Shown in pieces: positions 8,101 to 16,207 of a DNA stretch of 51,112 nt. The notes under the pieces were generated by a model. That model did no database searches. It was given only the letters and a program-made list of their open reading frames with translations, and was not told the origin of the DNA. Source of the stretch: Rhodococcus sp. (in: high G+C Gram-positive bacteria) (GTDB lineage Bacteria; Actinomycetota; Actinomycetes; Mycobacteriales; Mycobacteriaceae); contig NZ_JAHFVG010000043.1 in NCBI RefSeq assembly GCF_023264675.1, positions 1 to 51,112 on the forward strand, in the 5' to 3' direction. Each line of letters begins with the position of its first letter. The first letter of the stretch is position 1. Position numbers and translations under genes: made by a program.

Positions 8101-8983
8101 TTTCGGCGGTGAGCACGCGCAGCAACCCGTCGTCGACGCTCATTCCTGCCGCGCGCGCAGGCTCGACGATCACTTCCCGCAACTGATCCGGGCGAAGACG
8201 CCCGACGACGATCGGATTGTCGACGAGTGCCGTGGTGAGTACGTCCTCGGCGACGGCGTGACGGTAGAAATCGGCGCGGAGACCGACCACCACCACGTTG
8301 CTCCCGGTCGTGTACGTCGCGAGGGCGTCGAAGAATGCCCGTCGCTCCGCTTCGGCGGCCAGGGTCCACAGCTCTTCGAGTTGGTCGAAGACCAGCACCG
8401 ACCCGACGGGAGCTGCTTCGGTCGACGACAGTTCCTCGGTGAACGTCCGCGCGTCGGCGGCACCTGTTCTGATTCGTAGGCCGGGAAGTTCCGGCGTCAG
8501 CCCCGCCCGCAGCATCGACGACTTACCGGAGCCCGACGCCCCGATGACGGCGACGACGCCTCCTCCCGCCTCGGCAGTGCTGTCGATTCTCCGAGTGAGT
8601 GCTGCGACGACGTCGGTGCGCCCGAAGAAGAGGTCCGCATCTGCGGCATCGAACGCTTCGAGCCCCTTGTACGGCACGCGCGCGCCGGCGTTCGACCGTC
8701 GGGACTGGGAGACACGCGCCCGGCCGACTGCCTTCCACCATTCCTCGCGTTCGTCGGAATCGTCGATTCCGAGCACCCGCAGTGCGCGGTCGAACATGTC
8801 CGCGCTCGCCTTGATCGGCACGTGGTGCCCGGAGAACCATCCGCTCACGGTGCCGTGCAGACCACCGGATCGTTCCACCAACTCGCGGAAGGTGACCCCT
8901 GAGCTTTCACGGACGCTGCGCAGCGCTGCCGCGAGGTCCGCTCGACCGGTGATCGACGTCGGATCCGGACGAGGCTCGTTCAT
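5177..8983 (-). CDS. nSTAND NTPase with N-terminal HTH and C-terminal WD40 repeats
   Basis: A 1268-residue signalling protein. Order of parts: an HTH-like N-terminus (about 15-75), the conserved VPYKGLEAFDAADADLFFGR nSTAND linker, Walker A (GASGSGKS, 148-155), Walker B (LVFDQLEEL, 197-205), a helical region, a basic KRRRRR stretch and one membrane segment (about 535-560). The last 620 residues hold many WD40 repeats, with recurrent FSPDG and LWD signatures. Such STAND proteins are ATP-driven switches whose WD40 part senses a ligand. No toxic effector domain is visible, so a regulatory output is likelier than a suicide defence. The ATG at 8983 is preferred to a TTG 42 nt upstream because TATTAT sits 7 nt before it. 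It is flanked by two related LuxR HTH genes. Confidence 0.85.
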   Translation of the reverse strand: MNEPRPDPTSITGRADLAAALRSVRESSGVTFRELVERSGGLHGTVSGWFSGHHVPIKASADMFDRALRVLGIDDSDEREEWWKAVGRARVSQSRRSNAGARVPYKGLEAFDAADADLFFGRTDVVAALTRRIDSTAEAGGGVVAVIGASGSGKSSMLRAGLTPELPGLRIRTGAADARTFTEELSSTEAAPVGSVLVFDQLEELWTLAAEAERRAFFDALATYTTGSNVVVVGLRADFYRHAVAEDVLTTALVDNPIVVGRLRPDQLREVIVEPARAAGMSVDDGLLRVLTAEMEPSGTVLAHDHGALPMLSHALLATWQAATRQAGTGQAGTGTSGTGKTLTVDDYYATGGLPGAVQQSAEAVFEALGPAGRAEARRVFVRLVNIDDEVLTRRRVARVELFRNEDPDCTDSDDDVEAVIESFTASRLLTVEEESVSVTHEVLLTAWSRLRGWIDDDRAWHLTHRLLTDAAVAWDAGGRDGAALLPAARVESLQNSLTGNDRAADLNVVERDFLDRSATRVEQGRAQKRRRRRVLEVLTGALAVVTALAVTLAVVAFTARADADSRRVEAEAALAGQLAGSAERLRTLDPGLSVHLALAAYKIDPTTSARSALLDASAIHAPVRLPGVSGEARARVDSSGTLVATASADGNVRLWSVDQPAARQRAGFRPKSVAGMTAIEFAPGAPMIALGSATETSLWSVADPDAPKEISVVGGGSKSLAFSPDGRTLASVSAEGAVSVWDVSDSAAPAPGLQLDTPAPSNAVKFSPDGRFLVTVGVARSMQVWDTASYASAVLGVLPDGSTYDYLSVGFSPDGRSLAAGTTGREVARWTVGDRGTLSGVPALTGFTSYVNDVAFSNDGSEVAAVSSDNSIKIWDAVTGVSRETLPGSTVVTSVVFSPDDSTMITAGGDGITRLWPMPGPVMSGQTDTVFVTPVDGSRSRLLVGVGSKGDGLRLWDITDPDRPVASRRNLTPATGDVLTGAAAISWDGTLVAGGTASGGFQLWDTRDLDNPVPLGEPHAAVNSLTAGLAFSRSGNVLAVSPQNTTDVSLWDVRDPSSPVMLSTFDVGANPTVLAFSPDEKTLAIPTLANVVLLLDVSDPGSPRVMTSLGGFDNDAQAVAYSPDGRLLAAGSADHTVRLWDVTNPADPQHIARIVGPRGAIYSVAFDPSGTWLVAGVDGQSMWIWDLRDQWNPSTFATLTAYGDRTNDAVFGASGDAVFAGGPAKDLRVWHTDPEEVEKRICATGGSTITAEEWAQYLPAVPFREVC

Positions 8984-8990
8984 GAGCCGA

Positions 8991-8996
8991 ATAATA
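8991..8996 (-). promoter_or_regulatory. -10 box of a leaderless promoter for the nSTAND gene
   Basis: On the minus strand TATTAT is followed by 7 nt and the ATG at 8983. This decides the start codon, as no ribosome-binding site is present. Confidence 0.55.
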
Positions 8997-9216
8997 AGCG
9001 GGCGGTCGGTTTTTTGGCATGTCAACGGCTACCCGGCCACCCGCGGAACGGCCCGGGCGCGTGCGGATGGGCTGTATTGACCTTGTACGGACCTGCTCGC
9101 ACGGCTGGTGGAGGCCCTGGCAGTCGCCCACACTCGATGGCGGCGGTCGGACGCTCGGGTGTGCGAGGGATATTTCTCGCGCGCCGAATTTCCTGCCAAC
9201 CCAGGGGGTCGACGAC

Positions 9217-9534
9217 GTGATTCACACAGCTTCATTCGGCACGACGACTGTTGCCGGACATGGAACCAGAACACTTCCACCGATCGGACGAGAGAAGAAG
9301 GTGTATCGCAGACCGCCGCTGAGCGCGCGCGAGGTCGAAGTGATGCTGGCGTGGTTCGCCTCCGACTCGAAGACGGTCGCGGCGCGTTCGGTTCACATTT
9401 CGGTGGGCACCATCAACACGCATCTGACTCGGATTCGCCAGAAGTATGCCGCTGTGGGCAGGCCTGCACCGACGAAGGCCGCCCTGTTCGCTCGCGCGCT
9501 ACAGGACGGCCTCACCGGTCTCGACGATTGGTAG
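9217..9534 (+). CDS. Stand-alone LuxR-type HTH regulator, second copy
   Basis: A 105-residue protein, nearly all of it one LuxR-type HTH (residues 34-98: LSAREVEVML ... TINTHLTRIRQKY) plus the tail AAVGRPAPTKAALFARALQDG. It is the closest relative in the window of the protein at 4763-5170. The GTG at 9217 has AGGGGG eight bases upstream; reading further upstream gives a Trp/Cys-rich stretch that looks non-coding. Between it and the nSTAND start lie about 230 bp with a small GCGAG / CTCGC hairpin at about 9166-9183 and no gene. Its target is unknown. Confidence 0.75.
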   Translation: MIHTASFGTTTVAGHGTRTLPPIGREKKVYRRPPLSAREVEVMLAWFASDSKTVAARSVHISVGTINTHLTRIRQKYAAVGRPAPTKAALFARALQDGLTGLDDW

Positions 9535-9537
9535 AGA

Positions 9538-10635
9538 TCAGGCGTGCAGTTGGGTGTCTTCACCCTTGGCTGCGAGTGTCCGGTTGCGCAGCACCGAACT
9601 GATGAACGCGGCGCCGATGAAGAACACTCCGACGAGTCCGGTGAGGATCTCGTTGATGTGCACTCCGATCGAGACCAGCAGAATCAGCGACAGTGCACCG
9701 ATGGCCCAGTGAGCACCGTGCTCGAGGTAGACGTAATCGGACAACGTGCCCTTGCGCACCAGGAACACGGTGATCGAGCGGACGAACATCGCGCCGATGA
9801 ATCCGAGGCCGAGCGCGATGATGATCGGGTCGGCCGTGATGGCGAATGCGCCGATGACACCGTCGAACGAGAACGATGCGTCGAGCACTTCCAGGTACAG
9901 GAACAGGAAGAACCCGGCCTTGCCCGTAGCTTTGGCAAGCTCGCTCGGACCGCTCGAAGACTCTTCGCCTTCTTCTTCGATGTGGAACAACTCACCGAGC
10001 CCGTTGACGGCGATGTAGGTGATCATGCCGAGGACGCCTGCGACCATGACGGTGGAGATCTTGTCGTCGTCGGCGATGAATTCTGCGGCCACTACCAGCA
10101 GAATGCCTGCAATCACCACAGCGAGCTGGTCGAGCTTGCCCACCTTCGCCAACGGCTTCTCGATCCAGCTGAGCCACGTGATCTCGCGATCCTCGAGAAT
10201 GAACCCGAGGAAGAGCATCAGCAGGAACATGCCACCGAATGCCGCGATCTGAGGATGAGCGTCGGTGAGTAGCGTCTCGTAACTCGGGTCGCCGTTGTCG
10301 AAGTACGCGGCATCGTTCGCCGGGGGGTTGAGAGCGAGATCGATCGCCGCCACCGGCCCCTTGCCGGACGCGGCCCACACGATGACCAGTGGGAACAGCA
10401 GCCGCATGCCGAAGACGGCGATGATGATGCCGATCGTCAGGAAGATCTTCTGCCAGAACTCGCTCATCCGCCGCAGCACGGTGGCGTTGATGACCGCATT
10501 GTCGAAGGACAGCGACACCTCGAGGATGCCGAGGATGAGGACCAGGAATACGGCCTGCCAGCCTCCATAGAGGAAAGCCACGATCATGGAGACGATCGTG
10601 ACTCCGATGGACCAACCGAAGATGCGTAGAACCAC
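9538..10635 (-). CDS. DUF475 integral membrane protein of the Ter (tellurium/stress) system
   Basis: A 365-residue polytopic membrane protein. The motif EVSLSFDNAVINA near the N-terminus, a second LEVLDASFSFDGVIGAFA late in the protein and an acidic loop (HIEEEGEE) are typical of DUF475, a family related to TerC and often found next to terD. TerC-like proteins are thought to handle metal ions at the membrane. The GTG at 10635 gives the family start (M)VLRIFGWS; an AGAAAGG ribosome-binding site lies about 10 bases upstream. It is downstream of terD on the same strand but separated by a terminator-like hairpin. Confidence 0.8.
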   Translation of the reverse strand: MVLRIFGWSIGVTIVSMIVAFLYGGWQAVFLVLILGILEVSLSFDNAVINATVLRRMSEFWQKIFLTIGIIIAVFGMRLLFPLVIVWAASGKGPVAAIDLALNPPANDAAYFDNGDPSYETLLTDAHPQIAAFGGMFLLMLFLGFILEDREITWLSWIEKPLAKVGKLDQLAVVIAGILLVVAAEFIADDDKISTVMVAGVLGMITYIAVNGLGELFHIEEEGEESSSGPSELAKATGKAGFFLFLYLEVLDASFSFDGVIGAFAITADPIIIALGLGFIGAMFVRSITVFLVRKGTLSDYVYLEHGAHWAIGALSLILLVSIGVHINEILTGLVGVFFIGAAFISSVLRNRTLAAKGEDTQLHA

Positions 10636-10710
10636 GGGCGTGTGGCCTTTCTGTAGCCGGCGCAAGTTTGTACACGAAGTGAACGAAATAGGGTTCGCCG
10701 AAACAGGACA

Positions 10711-10744
10711 AACCCCGCTTCATCATGAAGGACGAAGCGGGGTT
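10711..10744 (-). terminator. Hairpin between terD and DUF475
   Basis: A perfect 11-bp stem (AACCCCGCTTC / GAAGCGGGGTT, loop of 12). On the minus strand it follows terD and is trailed by a short T-rich stretch. It probably stops or reduces transcription from terD into DUF475. Confidence 0.65.
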
Positions 10745-10769
10745 AGGCCCAATCTTGGGACTTGCTTTA

Positions 10770-11345
10770 CTAGACGTTTACTCCGAAGTCGCGAGCGATT
10801 CCGGCGAGTCCCGACGCGTATCCCTGGCCGACGGCGCGGAACTTCCACTCGGCGCCGTTGCGGTAGAGCTCGCCGAACACCATGGCGGTCTCCGTCGATG
10901 CGTCCTCACTGAGGTCGTAGCGTGCGAGCTCCGTCTGATCGGCCTGGTTGATGACGCGGATGAACGCGTTGCGGACCTGACCGAACGACTGCGAACGAGC
11001 ATCCGCGTCGTAGATCGAGACAGGGAAGGTGATGGTGTCGACGTTCGGCGGAACCGCAGCCAGGTCGACCTTGATCTGCTCGTCGTCACCCTCGCCCTCA
11101 CCCGTGGTGTTGTCACCGGTGTGCTCGATGGATCCGTCAGGGGACTTCAGGTTGTTGAAGAAGACGAAGTGCCCGTCACTCAGTGCCTTCTTGTCCGCGC
11201 CGAGCGCGATGGCGCTGGCGTCGAGGTCGAAGTCCGTGCCGGTCGTGGAACGAATGTCCCATCCGAGTCCGACGGTGACGGCGGTCAGGTTCGGTGCTGC
11301 CTTCGTGAGCGAGACATTGCCGCCCTTGCTGAGGCTGACGCCCAT
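10770..11345 (-). CDS. terD: TerD-family tellurium/stress resistance protein
   Basis: A 191-residue single TerD domain, the family's usual length. It keeps the calcium-binding acidic motifs: FDLDASA at 39-45, and GDNTTGEGEGDDE at 77-89. It also has FVFFNN and the closing WKFRAVGQGY. TerD proteins are cytoplasmic calcium-binding proteins linked to tellurite, phage and stress resistance. The ATG at 11345 has GAAAGGA just upstream. It is divergent from the coiled-coil gene at 11484, and together they open the Ter locus. Confidence 0.9.
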   Translation of the reverse strand: MGVSLSKGGNVSLTKAAPNLTAVTVGLGWDIRSTTGTDFDLDASAIALGADKKALSDGHFVFFNNLKSPDGSIEHTGDNTTGEGEGDDEQIKVDLAAVPPNVDTITFPVSIYDADARSQSFGQVRNAFIRVINQADQTELARYDLSEDASTETAMVFGELYRNGAEWKFRAVGQGYASGLAGIARDFGVNV

Positions 11346-11470
11346 GACTTTCCTTTCGAAGTGGATTCCCCTACAGCGGTCAACCGTAGTGGTCTTTCGT
11401 CCGATTAGTACAGATTGCATCGGGTTCTACTTCGGCCAACGCGCACACCACACCGAGAAGTTCCCGTCAG

Positions 11471-11476
11471 TACTAT
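11471..11476 (+). promoter_or_regulatory. -10 box of a leaderless promoter for the coiled-coil gene
   Basis: TACTAT is followed by 7 nt and then the GTG at 11484; no spaced ribosome-binding site is present. Confidence 0.5.
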
Positions 11477-11483
11477 CGGGCGG

Positions 11484-12683
11484 GTGACAAGTCGTCGACC
11501 TGGGCTGTTCCGCCGCGGTGGGGAACCGAATCCTGCTGCGCGCACAGCACAAGACAGTGCCGTCGCCGCATTTCTCGACATGGACAAGCGGCAGTCCATC
11601 GCCTCGACGGGCGTCGACGCCGTCCGCGCGCTCACGCCCGAACGAGATCTACGCAGGCAGTGGGCTGCAGCGGAGAAAGCATGCTTCGACGCCGGCGCTG
11701 CCTACCTCGCTGCCGTCGAACAGTTCGACGGGCTCACCACCACCCAGGCACAGGCTGCGTTCCAGAACGCCGCGCGCGCACTGGTCGATGCAGCAGCCGA
11801 GGTCGATCGCTTCTACGGCGCACATCGCGACGAGCTGGAGCAGGCGCGTTCGGCGCTGGCCGCGACGCCGAGGCTCGCTCAGGAGGCGAAGGCTCTCGCC
11901 GAGAAGTCTCAGTTGGCGGTTGCCTCCGCCGACCCGGCGTTCGTCGACTATCCATCGGTTCGATCGGCGTTCCGTACGGTCGACGACGCGGTGACTTCAC
12001 TCGACTCGGCGATGGCATCTCGCGACCCACTGGCGGCGCGGAGTGCGGCGGCGCAGGTACGCGAGGCAGCTGCGGCGCTGGACGAGGCCCTTGCCGCGGC
12101 GCCACGCCGCGTCACCGAAGCCACCTCGGCGTTGGCGTCGGTGCGAACCCGCGTCGAAGCCGTCCGCACCCGCTTCGCACGGCTCGCCCCTGCTTTTTCG
12201 ACGCTGCTGAGGGAGTTCAACGCCGCCAGTTCCGCCGACCTCTCGCACAACGAACGTGCGAGTGCTCGGCACATCGAACAAGCCGACGAGGACCTCTCCG
12301 CCGCTCGCGCCTCGTCGGGATCGGGAAACCCGGAGGAGGCGTTGGAGTACATCGCGCAGGCACGCGCGCACCTGGCCGACGCCGAAAAGCTCGTCGATGC
12401 GGTCACCGACCGTGTCGAGAGGCTTCGCGAGGTGAAGGCCGACCCAACCAAGACCGAACACGCGGTGCGATTCAAGTTACGAGATGCCCAACAACTTGCG
12501 TTGAACCGTGGACTTGTTGCCGAATGGGGATCGGTGTTGGATGCTCAGCTGGCTCGAATCGACCGGGCCAACGCAGCACTGACGGGAGCTCACCCCGACT
12601 ACTGGTCTTATTTGCAGGATTTGAAAAGCATTTCAGGCTTCATCACCGGGGTGATCGATCGAATGCGCGGATCGGCTCGCTGA
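11484..12683 (+). CDS. Alanine-rich coiled-coil protein of the Ter locus
   Basis: A 399-residue soluble protein, nearly all helical, with many Ala, Glu and Arg residues in heptad-like spacing. There is no signal peptide, membrane segment or catalytic motif. I do not recognise a named family. Its place between terD and the predicted Ter biosynthetic genes suggests a scaffold or TelA/KlaA-like partner role, but that is context only. The GTG at 11484 is chosen because TACTAT lies 7 nt upstream. The next gene starts about 45 nt after its stop, so one transcript is likely. Confidence 0.65.
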   Translation: MTSRRPGLFRRGGEPNPAARTAQDSAVAAFLDMDKRQSIASTGVDAVRALTPERDLRRQWAAAEKACFDAGAAYLAAVEQFDGLTTTQAQAAFQNAARALVDAAAEVDRFYGAHRDELEQARSALAATPRLAQEAKALAEKSQLAVASADPAFVDYPSVRSAFRTVDDAVTSLDSAMASRDPLAARSAAAQVREAAAALDEALAAAPRRVTEATSALASVRTRVEAVRTRFARLAPAFSTLLREFNAASSADLSHNERASARHIEQADEDLSAARASSGSGNPEEALEYIAQARAHLADAEKLVDAVTDRVERLREVKADPTKTEHAVRFKLRDAQQLALNRGLVAEWGSVLDAQLARIDRANAALTGAHPDYWSYLQDLKSISGFITGVIDRMRGSAR

Positions 12684-12728
12684 CCATCGACAGCGTGGGC
12701 TCATACATCACGAATGCTAAGGACTGCG

Positions 12729-13883
12729 GTGCAACACTTCTCACATCTCGACTCTGCAGTGCTGGAGCGGCTTTTTCTCCATCCACCGAAGCCCATCGAT
12801 CCGGCCGGTGATCTGGCCACCATCGCCGCAGCTCTCGGTGCGACTCTCTACATGCCTGCCACCCGTTCGGATCTCGCGGAGACACTCCGCAAGCGCAGCC
12901 GCGAAGGCGTCTGCTCCCTCGTCATCGACCTGGAAGACGCGGTCGCCGACCACAATCTCGAACTCGCCGTCACCAACGCGGTCGCCACCCTCGAACAGTT
13001 GGCGACCGAACCCCTCGACTCCCTGGTGTTCGTGCGCGCCCGTACGCCCGACCACATTCGCGAGATCTGCGCCTCCTTGACGCACGGCGCCGCCGGGCTC
13101 GCCGGATTCGTCATCCCGAAATTCACCGCGGCACGTGGCGGAGCATTCATCGACGAAATCGTCACCGCCTCCGAGGCTCACGGCAGACGACTGCTCGCCA
13201 TGCCGGTGCTCGAGTCCGCCGAAACGGTGTTCCGCGAGACCCGCGACACCGAACTCGCAGCAATCCGAGAGTTGCTCGGAGCGCACCGCGATCGTGTCCT
13301 TGCAGTGCGCATCGGAGCCACCGACATGTGCGGAATGTTCGGTATCCGCCGCGACCGCGACCTCACCATCTACGACGTTCGTGTCGTCGCCGACGTCATC
13401 AGCGCCATCGTCAATCACCTCGGCCGCAGCGACGATTCGGGATTCGTCATCACCGGACCGGTCTGGGAGTACTTCGCCGACCACGAACGCATGTTCAGAC
13501 CCATGCTCCGTCAGACCCCGTTCGTCGAACAGGAAGCCGTGCGGTTTCGGCAACAACTCGTCAGCCACGACCTCGATGCACTCCTGCGTGAGGTCGCACT
13601 CGATCGTGCCAATGGAATTGCAGGCAAGACCGTCATCCATCCATCCCATGTCCCTGCCGTGCACGCACTCTCGGCCGTCACGCACGAGGAATACCACGAC
13701 GCGCTCGACATTCTCGACTCCGACGAGGGCGGCGTTCGAGCATCGGGTTACAAGAACAAGATGAACGAGCTCGGTCCTCACCGAAACTGGGCGAGACAGA
13801 CCATGCTGCGCGCCAACGCATTCGGCGTCACGAACGAGGGCATCACCTTCGTCGACCTACTCACCGAACTGGCCGACCGCTGA
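12729..13883 (+). CDS. HpcH/HpaI aldolase / citrate-lyase-beta-like enzyme of the Ter locus
   Basis: A 384-residue enzyme of the HpcH/CitE TIM-barrel family. The metal-binding motif VIDLEDAV (E69, D70) is clear, as are the substrate-loop stretch GATDMCGMFG and a late IHPSHVPAVH. The family makes or breaks C-C bonds next to a carboxylate using a divalent metal. In Ter loci it is one of the predicted enzymes for a nucleoside-like metabolite (proposal of Anantharaman, Iyer and Aravind). The GTG at 12729 has AAGGA five bases upstream; an ATG at 12714 is the alternative. Its TGA overlaps the next ATG, which implies coupling. Confidence 0.8.
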   Translation: MQHFSHLDSAVLERLFLHPPKPIDPAGDLATIAAALGATLYMPATRSDLAETLRKRSREGVCSLVIDLEDAVADHNLELAVTNAVATLEQLATEPLDSLVFVRARTPDHIREICASLTHGAAGLAGFVIPKFTAARGGAFIDEIVTASEAHGRRLLAMPVLESAETVFRETRDTELAAIRELLGAHRDRVLAVRIGATDMCGMFGIRRDRDLTIYDVRVVADVISAIVNHLGRSDDSGFVITGPVWEYFADHERMFRPMLRQTPFVEQEAVRFRQQLVSHDLDALLREVALDRANGIAGKTVIHPSHVPAVHALSAVTHEEYHDALDILDSDEGGVRASGYKNKMNELGPHRNWARQTMLRANAFGVTNEGITFVDLLTELADR

Positions 13884-16207
13884 TGGGCCCCACATCGGGA
13901 ATCGTCATCACCGAGGCCGGGTCGTCCTCGGACTGGTCGGTGAACTCACTGGTGCGGGCCGGACTTCGCCGCAATCCCCGACGCGCACACCTGCTGGTCT
14001 CCGAGGTACTCGGCAAGCACATTCCCATCGCCCCGGCCGCAGTGACGGCGGCCGCGGACGCACTCGCCGATCTGGTGCTCGCGGCCGTCGGCGGATCGGA
14101 CGTCGACGTGCTCGGATTCGCCGAGACCGCAACCGGACTGGGACACGGCGTCGCAGCTCACCTGGGTGCGCACTGCTACATGCACTCGACGCGTCGGCAC
14201 ATACCACGCATCGACGTGTTCGGGGAGTTCCAGGAGGGGCATTCGCACGCCACCGATCATCGGCTGCTGCCGACCTCGCCCGCCGTACTGTCGACGCCGC
14301 TGCCGCTCGTGCTCGTCGACGACGAGATCTCCACCGGAAGAACTGCGCTGGAGGCCATCCGGTCGATCCACCTCGTCTCGCCGCGCACCCATTACGTCAT
14401 CGCCTCCCTGGTGGACATGCGATCACCCGATCATCGCGGCCACAGTTCCGCGGTTGCCGAGGAACTCGGGATCGTCATCGACAGTGTCAGCCTCGCCCAA
14501 GGAACCGTCGAGCTGGAGCCGGGACTGATCGAGACCGTCACGGCCCTTCCCGATCCCGAGTACAACCCGGTGTCCACGATGGCAGGCAGCGTGACTCGCA
14601 TCGATGCGCCGTGGCCTGCGACAGTTCCCGACGGTGGCCGTCATGGCTTCCTCGCCACCGATACGCCCGCGTTCGAGGCGGCGGCCGCGCAGGTGGCGGC
14701 CGCGGTGCACACCGCGATCGCACCCGCGCGACCCATCGTCGTTCTCGGACACGAAGAACTGATGTATCTGCCGCTGCGGGTCGCCGCGATCCTGGATGGC
14801 CTCGGCCATCGCGCCCTGTACCAGACCACCACTCGTTCGCCTGCATACGTTCTGGACGAACCCGGCTACCCGCTGCGGCGCGGGTTCCGCTTCCTCGCAC
14901 CGGAGAACGACGAGCTCGAATCCCGCTACGTCTACAACGCGTCAGGAGCCGCGGACGCGCTCGTGGTGTTGATGGTGGACGGCCCGGCCGACACCGAGCG
15001 ACTGTTCGGGCCCGGCGGCGCGGCACAGGTCATCGCCGCAGGCGGTAGCGACGTCGCGGTCGTGGTGGTCAGCGGAGCCGACCCGATGGCACTGACGGTG
15101 GCCCGGCGTGCGGTACCGCTCACAGGTCCTGAATTCGGATCGTATGCGCCGCAGGAGGTGACGTGGCTCCTCAAGGATCTGTCTGCAATAACACTCGAAG
15201 CCGATATCACCGAGCGTGAGAAGAACATTCAGGCAGGAACGGCTCACTATGCCGAATCCTTGCCGGTGGAATACCAGCCCGACGCCGCCTACCGCGAACT
15301 GTTCGAGACAGTGCTGCAGGAGAGCGCGTCTCGCCTCGCCGTCGCTGTCGGCACCGTGACCGAGTTGGTGCTGGCCGAACGCGGACACGACATCGTGCTC
15401 GCCTCGCTCGCGCGCGCAGGCACACCTGTCGGAATTCTGATGCGGCGGTGGGCCCTCGAAATGCACGGACTCGACCTGCCGCACTACGCGGTCTCGATCG
15501 TCCGCGATCGTGGGATCGACGCTGTTGCCCTGAGGTACCTTGCCGAACATCATGATTCGACATCGGTGGTGTTCGTGGACGGGTGGACCGGCAAGGGCGC
15601 CATCGCCCGCGAGCTCACGGCGGCACTTGCCGAGTTCGAGGGCGCAGAATTCAACGGTGATCTCGCTGTTCTCGCGGATCCGGGGAACTGCGCACGTACC
15701 TACGGCACCCGGGACGACTTCCTCATCGCCTCGGCGTGTTTGAACTCCACCGTCTCCGGCCTGGTCTCTCGAACCGTGCTCAACAGCGAGTTCATCCGCG
15801 ACGGCGATTTCCACGGCGCGAAGTACTACTCGGACCTCGCCGCCGACGACGTGTCGAACCACCTCCTCGACACCGTCGCCGCGCAATTCGCCCACGTACG
15901 GGAGGCAGCAACGGCGTCGGCCGTCGACGTCGCGGCGTCGGATCGAACTCCGAACTGGAGCGGGTGGGCGTCGGTCGAGAAGGTTCGCGAGGAGTTCGGT
16001 ATCTCGCACGTGAACTTCGTCAAGCCCGGGGTGGGCGAAACTACCCGCGTGCTGCTCCGACGCGTTCCCTGGCGAATTCTGGTGCGCGAGAGCGCCGCCC
16101 CCGAACATCGACACATCCGGATGCTGGCACAGGCCAGAGGTGTCCCCGTGATCGAGGTGCCCGACCTCGCGTACTCCTGCATGGGATTGATCAAAGATGT
16201 CACCTGA
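13883..16207 (+). CDS. Phosphoribosyltransferase-TRSP-StiP/PRTase-PELOTA fusion protein
   Basis: A 774-residue protein joining parts usually found as two separate proteins. The N-terminal phosphoribosyltransferase-like domain has its PRPP loop at about 142-155 (LVDDEISTGRT). The TRSP domain follows and includes the literal TTTRSP at about 317. A second PRTase-like module (StiP family) spans about 430-680, with FVDGWTGKG at about 564. The last 95 residues look like a PELOTA/L7Ae-type RNA-binding domain. In the Ter metabolite model these would attach a base-like group to ribose phosphate. I see no stop or frameshift at the join. The ATG overlaps the previous stop (TGATG) and the HAD gene overlaps its end. 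Confidence 0.75.
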   Translation: MGPTSGIVITEAGSSSDWSVNSLVRAGLRRNPRRAHLLVSEVLGKHIPIAPAAVTAAADALADLVLAAVGGSDVDVLGFAETATGLGHGVAAHLGAHCYMHSTRRHIPRIDVFGEFQEGHSHATDHRLLPTSPAVLSTPLPLVLVDDEISTGRTALEAIRSIHLVSPRTHYVIASLVDMRSPDHRGHSSAVAEELGIVIDSVSLAQGTVELEPGLIETVTALPDPEYNPVSTMAGSVTRIDAPWPATVPDGGRHGFLATDTPAFEAAAAQVAAAVHTAIAPARPIVVLGHEELMYLPLRVAAILDGLGHRALYQTTTRSPAYVLDEPGYPLRRGFRFLAPENDELESRYVYNASGAADALVVLMVDGPADTERLFGPGGAAQVIAAGGSDVAVVVVSGADPMALTVARRAVPLTGPEFGSYAPQEVTWLLKDLSAITLEADITEREKNIQAGTAHYAESLPVEYQPDAAYRELFETVLQESASRLAVAVGTVTELVLAERGHDIVLASLARAGTPVGILMRRWALEMHGLDLPHYAVSIVRDRGIDAVALRYLAEHHDSTSVVFVDGWTGKGAIARELTAALAEFEGAEFNGDLAVLADPGNCARTYGTRDDFLIASACLNSTVSGLVSRTVLNSEFIRDGDFHGAKYYSDLAADDVSNHLLDTVAAQFAHVREAATASAVDVAASDRTPNWSGWASVEKVREEFGISHVNFVKPGVGETTRVLLRRVPWRILVRESAAPEHRHIRMLAQARGVPVIEVPDLAYSCMGLIKDVT

